A stretch of DNA of 64,000 nt, taken from Paenibacillus sabuli. GTDB lineage: Bacteria; Bacillota; Bacilli; Paenibacillales; Paenibacillaceae. The first letter of the stretch is position 1. Every line of letters starts with the position of its first letter. The notes below the pieces were generated by a model. It was given only the letters and a program-made list of their open reading frames with translations. It was not told the DNA's origin and did not search any database. Shown piece after piece: positions 26,562 to 34,773 of this stretch. Where the stretch lies: positions 1 through 64,000 of the forward strand of contig NZ_JACXIZ010000009.1 of assembly GCF_014705605.1 (NCBI RefSeq), in the 5' to 3' direction. A program made the position numbers and the translations under genes.

Positions 26562-27371
26562 ATGGCTGAATCCCTGCATGTGCTGACCGAAGCGCAAAAA
26601 ACGCAATTCGAGCAAGAGGGCTATCTGATCGTGAAGAGGTTGTTCGAGCAGACCGATGTAGAGCGCCTGCGGGCGACGTTCGAGGAGATTGGGCAACGGG
26701 TCGTGCCGCATCACTTCGAGCCGGATCTCAGCGCGAAGAATCAGGATCCGCTGCGCCGCTACCCGCGCGTCATGCACCCGCATCGCTTCGATGCGACCGC
26801 CAAGCAATATATGCTGCATCCGGCCGTGCTCGAGGTACTGCGCGATCTGTACGAGGAGGAGCCGCTGGCCGCGCAGAGCATGTATTATTACAAGCCGCCG
26901 GGCGCGCGCGGCCAGGCGCTGCATCAGGACAACTTTTACCTCAAGGTCGCGCCCGGCAACTGCATCGCCGCCTGGACTGCCATCGATGCGGCGGACGAGG
27001 ATAACGGCACGCTGCTCGTCGTGCCGAAGACGCAGGATTACGACATCGTTTGCCCGGAGCTCTCCGATGCCTCCGAATCGTTTACGACCCACTTCGTCAA
27101 GCCGCCCAAGGATCGGGCCGCGGTGCCGGTAAGACTGGAATCCGGAGACGTGTTGTTCTTCAACGGCAATCTGATTCACGGCTCCTACCGCAATCGCACC
27201 AAGGACCGCTTCCGCCGCTCGTTCATCTGCCACTACGCCAACAGCTCGGCCGATCGCATCAGCGAGCACTATCATCCGCTGTATCACGCCGACGGCAGCG
27301 AAGCCGTGCGTGCGAGTAATTCGGACGGCGGCCCCTGCGGCATCGAGCACGAGCCGCTGTATCCGCACTGA
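26562..27371 (+). CDS. Phytanoyl-CoA dioxygenase (PhyH) family protein 4
   Basis: A 269-aa Fe(II)/2-oxoglutarate dioxygenase. HxD is in QALHQDNFYLKV (His121, Asp123), and the distal His in GNLIHGSYRNRTKDRFRRS (His206), with Asn five residues on and the Arg expected to bind 2-oxoglutarate. A TTG at 26553 is in frame, but GGAGG is spaced 9 nt from ATG 26562. It stands apart from the other three dioxygenase genes and has no AraC neighbour; three short direct repeats precede it. The substrate is unknown. Confidence 0.88.
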   Translation: MAESLHVLTEAQKTQFEQEGYLIVKRLFEQTDVERLRATFEEIGQRVVPHHFEPDLSAKNQDPLRRYPRVMHPHRFDATAKQYMLHPAVLEVLRDLYEEEPLAAQSMYYYKPPGARGQALHQDNFYLKVAPGNCIAAWTAIDAADEDNGTLLVVPKTQDYDIVCPELSDASESFTTHFVKPPKDRAAVPVRLESGDVLFFNGNLIHGSYRNRTKDRFRRSFICHYANSSADRISEHYHPLYHADGSEAVRASNSDGGPCGIEHEPLYPH

Positions 27372-27416
27372 GGGCGAACAGGGCTTGCGCTCGCTTCTCA
27401 GCGACGTAGACGAACG

Positions 27417-27443
27417 GTGGCGTGGCCGAATTGGCCACGCCAC
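27417..27443. terminator. GC-rich hairpin after PhyH protein 4
   Basis: GTGGCGTGGCC/GGCCACGCCAC, an 11-bp perfect stem with a GAATT loop, 45 bp after the stop codon. No T-tract follows; the 50-bp repeat array begins 3 bp later. Confidence 0.5.
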
Positions 27444-27445
27444 AA

Positions 27446-27967
27446 CCTCGCATTTTACGCTTATTTCCGCCGTCGGAGCGAATTCCGCTCTGTAGCCTCA
27501 CATTTTACGCTTATTTCCGCCGTCGGAGCCGATTCCGTCCTCTAGCCTCACATTTTACGCTTATTTCCGTCGCCGGAGCAAATTCCGTCCTGTAGCCTCA
27601 CATTTTACGCTTATTTTCGCCGTCGGAGCCGATTCCCTCCTCTAGCCTCACATTTTGCGCTTATTTCCGTCGCCGGAGCAAATTCCGCTCTGCAGCCTCA
27701 CATTTTGCGCTTATTTCCGCCGTCGGAGCAAATTCCGCTCTGCAGCCTCACATTTTGCGCTTATTTCCGCCATCGGAGCCGATTCCGTCCTGTAGCCTCA
27801 CATTTTACGCTTATTTCCGCCGTCGGAGCCGATTCCGTCCTCTAGCCTCACATTTTGCGCTTATTTTCGCCGTCGGAGCGAATTCCGCTCTGTAGCCTCA
27901 CATTTTACGCTTATTTCCGCCGTCGGAGCCGATTCCGTCCTGTAGCCTCACATTTTGCGCTTATTTC
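27446..27967. repeat. 50-bp tandem repeat array B (10 full units plus a partial)
   Basis: Units start at 27446 and then every 50 bp from 27496 to 27946. Each runs CCTCACATTTTRCGCTTATT, TTCCGCCGTCGGAGC, then RATTCCGYYCTSTAG. The same unit family forms the array at 1-355. Some units contain GAGCG-AATTC-CGCTC, a small inverted repeat. The array lies between two convergent genes, and its last partial unit runs into the stop codon of the Mo-enzyme gene. It is non-coding: there are no spacers, and the period is not a multiple of three. Confidence 0.95.
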
Positions 27968-28532
27968 AGTCGAAATCGTAGCGCTGTTCTTCCCACGGGT
28001 TTCCATACATGTGATACCCGTTGCGCTCCCAGAAGCCCGGCTTGTCGTCGGCCATAAATTCGATGCCGCGCAGCCACTTGGCGCTTTTCCAGAAGTACAG
28101 ATGCGGCACCACCATGCGGACAGGGTAGCCGTGCTCGGGCGTCAGGCGTTCGCCGTTGTGCTTGATCGCCAAAAAGCTCGTGTCGCGCAGGAAGTCCTCC
28201 ACCGGCAGGTTGGTCGTCCAGCCGTGCTCGGCGTGCAGCATGACATAGCGGGCGCGCGGATCGATGACGAGGTCGCCCAGCACCTCGCGAACCGTCACCC
28301 CCTCCCAGACGTTGCCCAGCTTCGACCAGGTGGTCACGCAATGAATGTCATTGTCAAATGTCTGGCGCGGCAGCTCCATGAACGACTTGTAGGAAATTTC
28401 GCGCTCCTCATTAACCAGCCCGAACACACGCAGATTCCATTTGCTCATATCATTGTAGTACGGCACTTGGCCGTAATGCAGCACCGGAAAACCGTCCGTG
28501 ACGGTCTGTCCGGGCGGTACGCGCGTTTGCAT
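27966..28532 (-). CDS. Sulfite oxidase-like molybdopterin-dependent oxidoreductase
   Basis: A 188-aa protein of the oxidoreductase molybdopterin-binding (SUOX/YedY) fold. The Mo-ligand Cys is Cys65 in DIHCVTTWSK, and the family motifs LHAEHGWTTNLP and HGYPVRMVVPHLYFWKSAKW follow. It lacks the heme and dimerisation domains of eukaryotic sulfite oxidase and has no signal peptide, like the small cytosolic YuiH-type proteins of Bacillales. The reaction is unknown. Its stop codon TGA is directly followed by, and shares bases with, the end of repeat array B. Confidence 0.88.
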   Translation of the reverse strand: MQTRVPPGQTVTDGFPVLHYGQVPYYNDMSKWNLRVFGLVNEEREISYKSFMELPRQTFDNDIHCVTTWSKLGNVWEGVTVREVLGDLVIDPRARYVMLHAEHGWTTNLPVEDFLRDTSFLAIKHNGERLTPEHGYPVRMVVPHLYFWKSAKWLRGIEFMADDKPGFWERNGYHMYGNPWEEQRYDFD

Positions 28533-28654
28533 CGCAGCGTCCTCCTTCGCATTCTGGTTTGCGTCGAGCTTATCCTTTCTGAGCAGTCAAGTCAAGCCGG
28601 AAGATAGCGGCCGTTTATCCGCGATGGCAACAGGGTAAGTTAATGCCATACCGT

Positions 28655-28865
28655 ACATGCTGCGGTCGTACGCTACAAGTTGCTCACCCGTACGACGCTG
28701 GCTGGGACGCTAGCTGGCCGGTGACACTGATGGAGTGGCCGACCGCCCATCACACTGCGGTCGCACGCGATAAGCTGCGCGCCTGCCTGCAACAATCTGT
28801 AGACGTACGAGAAAGTGCAGGTCCGTACGCCACTAGCTGGGGGCGCACACGCCGCGCAGTCACGA
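28655..28865. repeat. Decayed 95-bp direct repeat
   Basis: CTGCGGTCGTACGCTACAAG at 28660 and CTGCGGTCGCACGCGATAAG at 28755, with further GTACG and CTAGCTGG words shared nearby. This fills the gap between the divergent Mo-enzyme and PNPOx-like genes (28533-28878); promoters were not resolved. Confidence 0.5.
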
Positions 28866-28878
28866 AAGGAGCAATCGC

Positions 28879-29295
28879 ATGGAACGCAAAGAATTGGAAA
28901 AACGCATCAACGACGCAATGGACAAACAGGATGTCGGCATCATGGCCACTATGGAGGGCAATCAGCCCAAGGCACGTTACATGGCGCTCTTCCATAATGG
29001 CATGCACATCCACATGGCGACCAGTCGCAAAACGCATAAAGTCGAAGAGCTCGCGGGCAATCCGCATGTGAGCGTGCTGTGCGGCTACGAGGGAAAATGG
29101 CCGGCCGAGCTGCTCGACATCGAAGGCACCTGCGAGGTGACCAAGGACGAATCGCTGCGCACGCGCCTGTGGCACGACGATATGAAGCGCTGGTTCAGCG
29201 GACCGGACGCCCCCGACTATGTCGTGCTGGACGTGACGCCGACTCGCATCGGCTACACCGATCGCGACGGTGAATTGCACGTCTGGGAGCGCTAG
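28879..29295 (+). CDS. Pyridoxamine 5'-phosphate oxidase-like (general stress protein 26-type) protein
   Basis: A 138-aa split-barrel flavin-binding-fold protein. It has the family pattern of a short N-terminal helix, then VGIMATMEGNQPKARYMALFHNGMHI in two strands, HKVEELAGNPHVSVLCGY, and a C-terminal VVLDVTPTRIGYTD. It resembles the stress-related PNPOx-like proteins rather than true PdxH. The ligand could be FMN or F420; this is not decided by sequence. AAAGGAG lies before ATG 28879. Confidence 0.85.
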   Translation: MERKELEKRINDAMDKQDVGIMATMEGNQPKARYMALFHNGMHIHMATSRKTHKVEELAGNPHVSVLCGYEGKWPAELLDIEGTCEVTKDESLRTRLWHDDMKRWFSGPDAPDYVVLDVTPTRIGYTDRDGELHVWER

Positions 29296-29350
29296 CTGAC
29301 CGCCATCGTGACGCATCAAGTGCCGTCTGACCGCCATCATGACGAGTCCA

Positions 29351-29395
29351 AACGAATCGTCTCTTCCTCAGCAGCGATGCAAGTAACGTCGCGAG
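29351..29395. repeat. Possible degenerate partial copy of the 104-bp element
   Basis: AGCGATGCAAGTAACGTCGCGAG matches GGCGATGCAAGTTACGTTCCGAG of copy 2, and the preceding 20 bases also align loosely. The TTTATAAG hairpin half is absent. Confidence 0.35.
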
Positions 29396-29452
29396 GGCCG
29401 TTCGCTGGCAGCGACGAGGGGAACGTTTGGCGTAGGTTCCGCGTAGACAAGT

Positions 29453-29499
29453 AAAAACCGGATTCGATCTGCTCTGAAGCAGCCCGAATCCGGTTTTTT
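29453..29499. terminator. Strong bidirectional terminator after the PNPOx-like gene
   Basis: AAAACCGGATTCG/CGAATCCGGTTTT, a 13-bp stem, has an inner GCT-CTGA-AGC and is followed by T6 on the plus strand and by TTTTTAC on the minus strand. Confidence 0.85.
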
Positions 29500-29923
29500 G
29501 CGAATCGCGTACACGCCACACGAACCGAGAGCGGAGCCATGTGACCTGTCCTCTTGTGCGGTACCCCGCAATCCGAGGACAGCCGGCTGAAACGGATCTC
29601 CCTTAAACGGACCGGGCTCTAATGGACATGGGAGCCGCTTAGCGACGTTTTTTGGCTTCTTGCTCCGTGTAACGGTCAGGAGGAAAGCTTAGCGGGAATA
29701 ATTGGACATCTCACAAGTTCTAATGACCGCTAAGCGTCTCTGGTGTCCGTTAGAGTCGAACCCGCCTCTTATTCAGGCGCTAAGCGCCTCTGGTGTCCGT
29801 TAGAGCTGCCGCCCACAGACACACTGCGCACCGGCCTGCTGCACCACGCCTGTCAGACCCGTCGCTCTCCTTGCCCGTCCTGCTTCGCGCCCATCTAAGT
29901 CTCGTCGCTTCTCGGTGCCCGCC
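29500..29923. repeat. Intergenic gap with a 50-bp-period repeat
   Basis: CGCTAAGCGTCTCTGGTGTC at 29728 and CGCTAAGCGCCTCTGGTGTC at 29778 (both followed by CGTTAGAG) are exactly 50 bp apart; a looser CGCTTAGCGACG lies near 29637. In reverse complement these read CTAACGGACACCAGAG, then GCGCTTAG, close to the words in the repeats at 59373-59556. No gene is seen. Confidence 0.65.
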
Positions 29924-31459
29924 TCAGGACGTGAGCAACTCGGCCAGCGTGCGCACCATGACGCCGGTGCCGCCCTTGCCCTCCCAGCCGCGTTCCTTGG
30001 TCAGCCAAGCGGTGCCGGCGATGTCCAGATGCACCCACGGCTTCTCTTCGGCGAATACGCCGACGAACAGCCCGCCTGTGATTGTGCCGGCATAGCGGCC
30101 GCCGCTGTTCTTGAGATCGGCAGCGTCGCTGTCGATCAGCTGGCGGTACTGCGGATCGGACGGCAGCGGCCAGATGCGCTCGCCTGCCCGGTGCCCCGCT
30201 TGGACGACGGACTGGAGCAGCGTCTCGTCATTGGTGACGGCGCCGGTCATGACGTCGCCCAGCGCCACCGAGACCGCGCCGGTCAGGGTCGCCACGTCGA
30301 TCAGCTTGGTCACGCCGCGATTGACGGCGACCGTCATCGCATCGGCCAGCACGACCCGACCCTCGGCGTCCGTGTTGACGATCTCGATCGTGCGGCCGCT
30401 CATCGTGCTGATCACGTCGCCCGGCTTGAGCGCGCGATCGGACGGCATATTCTCCGCCGTCGGCACGACCATGACGACGTTGACCCGGGGCCGCAGCTTG
30501 CCGATGATGCGCATCGCGCCCAATACTGCGGCTGCGCCGCCCATATCGGAGATCATCTCCTCCATGCCCGGAGCCCGCTTGAGCGAGATGCCGCCGGTAT
30601 CGAAGGTGATGCCCTTGCCGATCAGCCCCCACACCTCATCGTCATCCGGCGCGCCCTGGTAGTGCAGCACGATCATGCGCGGCGGATTGATGCTGCCCTG
30701 GCCTACGCCGAGCAGGCCGCCCATCCCCTGCTCCGCCGCCGCCCATTCGTCGATGACCTCGAAGTCGATGTCCAGGTTGGCCGCCATGCGCTCCGCTTCC
30801 TCGGCGAGCTGCTCGGGCGTCAGCCGGTTGCCCGGCTGATTGACCAGCTCGCGCGCATAGCAGGTCGCCTCGGCGAACACCTGACCACGGTCGATGCCGG
30901 CCACCCAATCCGCCTGCAACTGCTGCGATTCCTGCTCGTTCAGGCCTGCCTCGGCAGTCCACTCCACGTGCCGCACGACATGCGTCGGCTTCGGCTCGCG
31001 ACGCTCCGCCTGCCGCCGATGCTGACCCAGCAGGAAGCCCTCGGTCAGCACCTGCGCCGCCTGACCGGGCTCGCAGCCCGCCGCGCCGATGACGATGTCG
31101 CGAATCATACGGGCCTCTACGCTCTGCGCCTTGAGCCGGCTCGCCGTTCGCGCGACGACGGACGCTGCGCCGCGCAGCGCATCCGCAGCCGATGGCGCCG
31201 CCTGGACGCCGACGAACACGACGTGCGCCGCACTGATCAGCCCCAGGGTCGGGATTACTTGCGTCTCGAGCGGGCGCGCGCCGAACAGCCCCTGCTCCGC
31301 ATAACGCAGCAGCGCCTCGTCGATCTGCGGGTGCACCCATTGCGGCGGCTCGCCGCCGGGCGTCGTCTTCAGATCCTCGGGACGGAGCAGCACGGCAATA
31401 AGCTCGCTTGCAGCCGCTTCGTCAGGCTGCCGGAACCGAAAGGTCAATTGGGTCTCCAT
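29924..31459 (-). CDS. Leucyl aminopeptidase (M17 family)
   Basis: A 511-aa cytosolic M17 aminopeptidase that removes N-terminal residues from peptides using two metal ions. The C-terminal catalytic domain carries GKGITFDTGGISLK (metal-ligand Asp and catalytic Lys) and the PROSITE-type signature NTDAEGRVVLADA, with the second metal cluster. The N-terminal regulatory domain is full length. GTG 31465, ATG 31462 and ATG 31459 are in frame; AAGGAG is best spaced for 31459. It is probably monocistronic. High confidence in family; peptide preference unknown. Confidence 0.92.
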   Translation of the reverse strand: METQLTFRFRQPDEAAASELIAVLLRPEDLKTTPGGEPPQWVHPQIDEALLRYAEQGLFGARPLETQVIPTLGLISAAHVVFVGVQAAPSAADALRGAASVVARTASRLKAQSVEARMIRDIVIGAAGCEPGQAAQVLTEGFLLGQHRRQAERREPKPTHVVRHVEWTAEAGLNEQESQQLQADWVAGIDRGQVFAEATCYARELVNQPGNRLTPEQLAEEAERMAANLDIDFEVIDEWAAAEQGMGGLLGVGQGSINPPRMIVLHYQGAPDDDEVWGLIGKGITFDTGGISLKRAPGMEEMISDMGGAAAVLGAMRIIGKLRPRVNVVMVVPTAENMPSDRALKPGDVISTMSGRTIEIVNTDAEGRVVLADAMTVAVNRGVTKLIDVATLTGAVSVALGDVMTGAVTNDETLLQSVVQAGHRAGERIWPLPSDPQYRQLIDSDAADLKNSGGRYAGTITGGLFVGVFAEEKPWVHLDIAGTAWLTKERGWEGKGGTGVMVRTLAELLTS

Positions 31460-31508
31460 CATCACGTCTCCTTACCTTGAGTTCACCATTCCTTTCGATT
31501 CTACTGGT

Positions 31509-32900
31509 TTAGGTCGCCAATGGCAAATAGATCTGAAATTCCGTGCCTTCCCCGATCGCGCTTTCGAGTTGAATGCGTCCGCCGTGATTGCGAATAATGC
31601 GATAACTGACCGACAGCCCGAGCCCGGTTCCCGTCGCCTTGGTTGTAAAGAAGGGATCGAACAGCCGATTCATCGTATTGCGGTCCATGCCCATGCCGTT
31701 GTCCCGAATGGAGATGACGGCATCCGCGCCGTCCCTGCGGGCGCTGAGCTCGATGAGACCGTCATTCGTGCCCAGCGATTCGGTGATCGCGTCCAGTCCG
31801 TTTTTGACGATATTCAGCAGCACCTGCTTCACCTGCTTCACATCGATGGCGATCAGGAGCGGCTCGTCGATCGGCCGATGACGGATGAAGCAGCCTCGCA
31901 TCAGCGCTTCGCTCTCGGATAGCAGGACGACCTCCTTGAGCAGCGCGTCCACCGGCATACCTTGCTTCATCGGCGCCGTAGGCTTGGACGAATTGAGGAA
32001 TTCGTGAATGATGTCGTTGGCCCGGTCGATCTCGGCCACGATAATGCGGGCGTACTCCTCCTTGCCGAGCTCCATCAACGGCGGCCGCAGCAATTGGATG
32101 AACCCCCGGATCGAGGTGAGGGGGTTGCGAATTTCGTGGGCGATCGCGGCTGCGATCTTGCCCAGCATCGCCAGCTTGTCGTTCTGATAGGCGGTCTGCT
32201 CGATCTGCTTGTACTCCGAGACATCCTTGATGCTGACCAGGTATTCGCCGTCCAGTTGATCCCCGTAGGTGACCGTCACCAGCAGATGCCGCCCCAGCGC
32301 ATCCTGCAGCTCGTAATAGCGGCTGCGCCGGCGTACGATCTCCTTGACGAGGTGGAGAATCATCCGTCTCGTGCTTCGACTGAGCTGCGGATGCGTGACG
32401 ATGCCTCGGATATCGCAGCCGATCAACGTTTTGCGCGGCACGTCGATCACCTTGGCCATCTGCAGATTGACAAAGGTCAAAATACCCTCGCTGTCAAACA
32501 GGGCAATCCCGCTGTCCATATGCTGGAGAACGTTTTCATATTTGTTTTTGACTTGCTGCGACCACTGGTACGATTCCTGCAGGCTGGCTTTCATCCGCTT
32601 GTACGCGTCCGATTGCGCCGGCGCCGTGCTGGATACGGCGACTGCCTGCGTCTCGAAGCGGCACGCGACCATCAGCTCGGTCAAAAAAACAAGCGAGCGG
32701 TTGTAGAGCTGGATCGCTTCCTCCGGCTCGACATTGGCCACCAGCGTATGAATCGCTTCTTCGTGCACCACCAGGATATCCTCGGGATGCGCATCGTGCA
32801 GCAGCTTGCCCAGTTCCCCCGCACGCTGCAGCGTGGCCGCATGGCCATTGCGCACATAAGCTGCGAGCGCGGGAAAATAACGACCGCGAAAAGCCTGCAT
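31509..32900 (-). CDS. Sporulation-type PAS-domain sensor histidine kinase
   Basis: A 463-aa soluble histidine kinase with no membrane helix. Residues about 1-85 are helical and resemble the N-terminal domain of RsbR-type stress proteins (weak). A PAS domain follows (about 120-235, LFDSEGILTFVNLQMAKVI). The HisKA motif is IAHEIRNPLTSIRGFIQLL with phospho-acceptor His255, and then come the N box (LLNIVKNGLDAI), DNGMGMD, FDPFFTTK and GTGLGLS of the ATPase domain. It has no response regulator beside it. The H-box resembles KinA/KinB/KinC-type kinases that feed the Spo0F-Spo0A phosphorelay, so a role in sporulation entry is likely but inferred. Confidence 0.85.
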   Translation of the reverse strand: MQAFRGRYFPALAAYVRNGHAATLQRAGELGKLLHDAHPEDILVVHEEAIHTLVANVEPEEAIQLYNRSLVFLTELMVACRFETQAVAVSSTAPAQSDAYKRMKASLQESYQWSQQVKNKYENVLQHMDSGIALFDSEGILTFVNLQMAKVIDVPRKTLIGCDIRGIVTHPQLSRSTRRMILHLVKEIVRRRSRYYELQDALGRHLLVTVTYGDQLDGEYLVSIKDVSEYKQIEQTAYQNDKLAMLGKIAAAIAHEIRNPLTSIRGFIQLLRPPLMELGKEEYARIIVAEIDRANDIIHEFLNSSKPTAPMKQGMPVDALLKEVVLLSESEALMRGCFIRHRPIDEPLLIAIDVKQVKQVLLNIVKNGLDAITESLGTNDGLIELSARRDGADAVISIRDNGMGMDRNTMNRLFDPFFTTKATGTGLGLSVSYRIIRNHGGRIQLESAIGEGTEFQIYLPLAT

Positions 32901-32994
32901 CTCGATCCCTCCCGTGCAATACTTGCGCTGATTCGCAAGCTGTTGCCTTGCCTCAAGTGCCTTGTCTCATCCGTCCCTGCCTGTCGATATATCA

Positions 32995-33041
32995 ATCATA
33001 GTAATAGAAACGAATCGGTGTCAATCAGAGATAATGTCGAA
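32995..33041 (-). promoter_or_regulatory. SigA-type promoter of the kinase gene, with an adjacent Spo0A-box-like TGTCGAA
   Basis: On the minus strand TTGACA (33019-33024) and TATGAT (32995-33000) are 18 bp apart, about 95 bp before the kinase start. TGTCGAA, the core of the known Spo0A box, lies at 33035-33041 on the plus strand, just upstream of the -35. Confidence 0.55.
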
Positions 33042-33049
33042 ACGTGGGA

Positions 33050-33081
33050 GAGCGGCGCGGTTCGTACGGAATGCGCCGCTC
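33050..33081 (-). terminator. Hairpin downstream of rsgI
   Basis: GAGCGGCGC/GCGCCGCTC, a 9-bp stem, lies about 100 bp after the rsgI stop. Only weak T content follows, so it may be a terminator for the sigI-rsgI transcript. Confidence 0.45.
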
Positions 33082-33183
33082 CCTGCTTTCTTTTGTTCGC
33101 TGCCAAAAGCCCAAGCCCCTGACCGTCCCATGGCATGGCGCTTATTTGCCTTTCTCCGGCTTCGCTTCGGGCCTGCCCGGGGC

Positions 33184-34773
33184 TTATTCGTGCTTGCCTG
33201 GGGCGTCGCGCTTGCCCGAGGCCGAGTCGGCGCCGGACCGATCGCCGCCGCCCGGCTTGCGCAGACTCTCGTCCTTGTCGCGCGGCTTTAGTTCGTCCTT
33301 GCGATGGGACTCGTCCTCGCCACGGCGCTCCTGCCCGTCCGCACGGCCGGGTCCGCGCTTGTCGGTCTGCTCTTCCTTTTCCGCATGACGATAGCCCTGA
33401 CCGTGCTTGGCTCCATGCTGATGATTGGTCCCGCGCGCCCCGTCATCGCGACCCTTCGCTCCCTGCTCGTCTTGGAACTCGTCTCCGCCCTGTTCGCCGC
33501 CTCGTCCGGGACGCGCCTTGCGCTCGTCTGAAGCTTGCCCGCTGTGCTCGTCCGACGCTCGACCGGGTGGCGTCCCGCCTGCATCTGCGTGGCCGCGATC
33601 CTCCCCTGCCGGCGCACCGCCGCTGCGAGCCGGTGCGCCGGACTCCGGCTTCTTATCCGTCCCGGGCTCCTGGTCTTGTCCGGTCCCGGACGCCGACTGC
33701 GCGCCCTTGTCTGCCGACTCGGCATCATCCGGACGAGACCGATCGTCGTCCGCGGAGTGACGCTGCTCCTGAGCCTCGCCGCTCCTGTTCTGGCCGCTCT
33801 TGTCTGGACCGCCGCCGGCTGAGTCCGGTTCATGCTCCTCCTCGCGTTCCTCGGTCTGCTCAGGCGGTCGCTCCGCCTCCTCTGCCATCATCATCTCCCG
33901 CTCGAGGTCTCGCTGTGCAGTACTTGGCGGCGTCTCGGCAGGCGAGCGGTCCGGCAAAGGCGGCCGCTCCTCCAGCAGCCGTTCCAGCAGCTCGCGATCC
34001 GCCGCCCCGGCATGACCGTCCAGTCCTCCCTCGGCGAGCAGCCGCTGGACGCCTCCGCCGGCCTCCGCCGCCGCGCCGAGCGACGCATCCCGCAGCGTCT
34101 CGAGCTCCAGCTCCAGCCCCTCGCTCGCCGCCAGCAGGTAGACCGACAGCTTGCCGGGGGTGAGGGCCAGACGGCTCGCCTCCGCGCGCACCTCCGGCGG
34201 GGCGCGCAGCACCGCGACCCGCAGAGACTGCCCGGAAGCGGTCCATGCCGTCGACACGGACCGCTTAGCCTGCTCGAGCAGCGCCTGCTCGAGTCGATCG
34301 GTCACCCCGGCGGCGGGCACGCTCGTCAGCAGCAGATCGACTGTGCCGGGCGGCAGCTCCGAGCGCTCGCGTATGCGCTGCATCACCTCGCCCAGCACCC
34401 GCTCCAGCGGCGCGGCGCGATAGTGCAGACCCGCAATCACGGCGTCGCCGTCCGTATTCCATGCCTTCAGCTCGCGCACTCTTCCCTGCTGGTCGATGCC
34501 TAACTCGACGCTCGGGTTGACATCAAGAGTCAAGTAGAGCGCCACCTCCTGAGCCGGCATGAGCCAGCGCGGCAGCATCGCCAGCAGCACGACCGCCGCT
34601 ACGAGCGCCGCCGCCCAGCGCAACCGTCGCGGACCGCGCCGCAGCGCCGAGGACAGCTCGAGCTCTTCGCCTACGCTGACAGCGAAGCGGCCGTTGACCC
34701 GTCGGAATTGCCCCTCCGAAGTCAGCACGATGACATGATCCACAGCCGTCTCCATCACGATCCCGCGCTTCAT
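33184..34773 (-). CDS. rsgI: RsgI-family anti-sigma-I factor with a long charged C-terminal region
   Basis: A 529-aa membrane protein that holds SigI inactive. The cytoplasmic RsgI N-terminal domain spans about 1-50 (VDHVIVLTSEGQFRRV), a membrane helix about 52-70, and then the conserved extracytoplasmic stretch LTLDVNPSVELGIDQQGRV. From about residue 270 to the end the protein is low-complexity and highly charged (Glu, Asp, Lys, Arg, Gly, Gln, Pro), without any carbohydrate-binding or enzymatic module of the kind seen in clostridial RsgI proteins. Its ATG overlaps the sigI stop (ATGA). Start and family are secure; the signal sensed is unknown. Confidence 0.9.
   Translation of the reverse strand: MKRGIVMETAVDHVIVLTSEGQFRRVNGRFAVSVGEELELSSALRRGPRRLRWAAALVAAVVLLAMLPRWLMPAQEVALYLTLDVNPSVELGIDQQGRVRELKAWNTDGDAVIAGLHYRAAPLERVLGEVMQRIRERSELPPGTVDLLLTSVPAAGVTDRLEQALLEQAKRSVSTAWTASGQSLRVAVLRAPPEVRAEASRLALTPGKLSVYLLAASEGLELELETLRDASLGAAAEAGGGVQRLLAEGGLDGHAGAADRELLERLLEERPPLPDRSPAETPPSTAQRDLEREMMMAEEAERPPEQTEEREEEHEPDSAGGGPDKSGQNRSGEAQEQRHSADDDRSRPDDAESADKGAQSASGTGQDQEPGTDKKPESGAPARSGGAPAGEDRGHADAGGTPPGRASDEHSGQASDERKARPGRGGEQGGDEFQDEQGAKGRDDGARGTNHQHGAKHGQGYRHAEKEEQTDKRGPGRADGQERRGEDESHRKDELKPRDKDESLRKPGGGDRSGADSASGKRDAPGKHE

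Noticed and set aside
27446-27967. CRISPR array
   Set aside because: All 50 bases of each unit are nearly the same, there are no unique spacers, and no cas genes are present.
29915-31480. A 521-codon open frame opposite the leucyl aminopeptidase gene
   Set aside because: Antisense to an intact M17 gene; its product is Arg/His-rich, as expected for a shadow frame.
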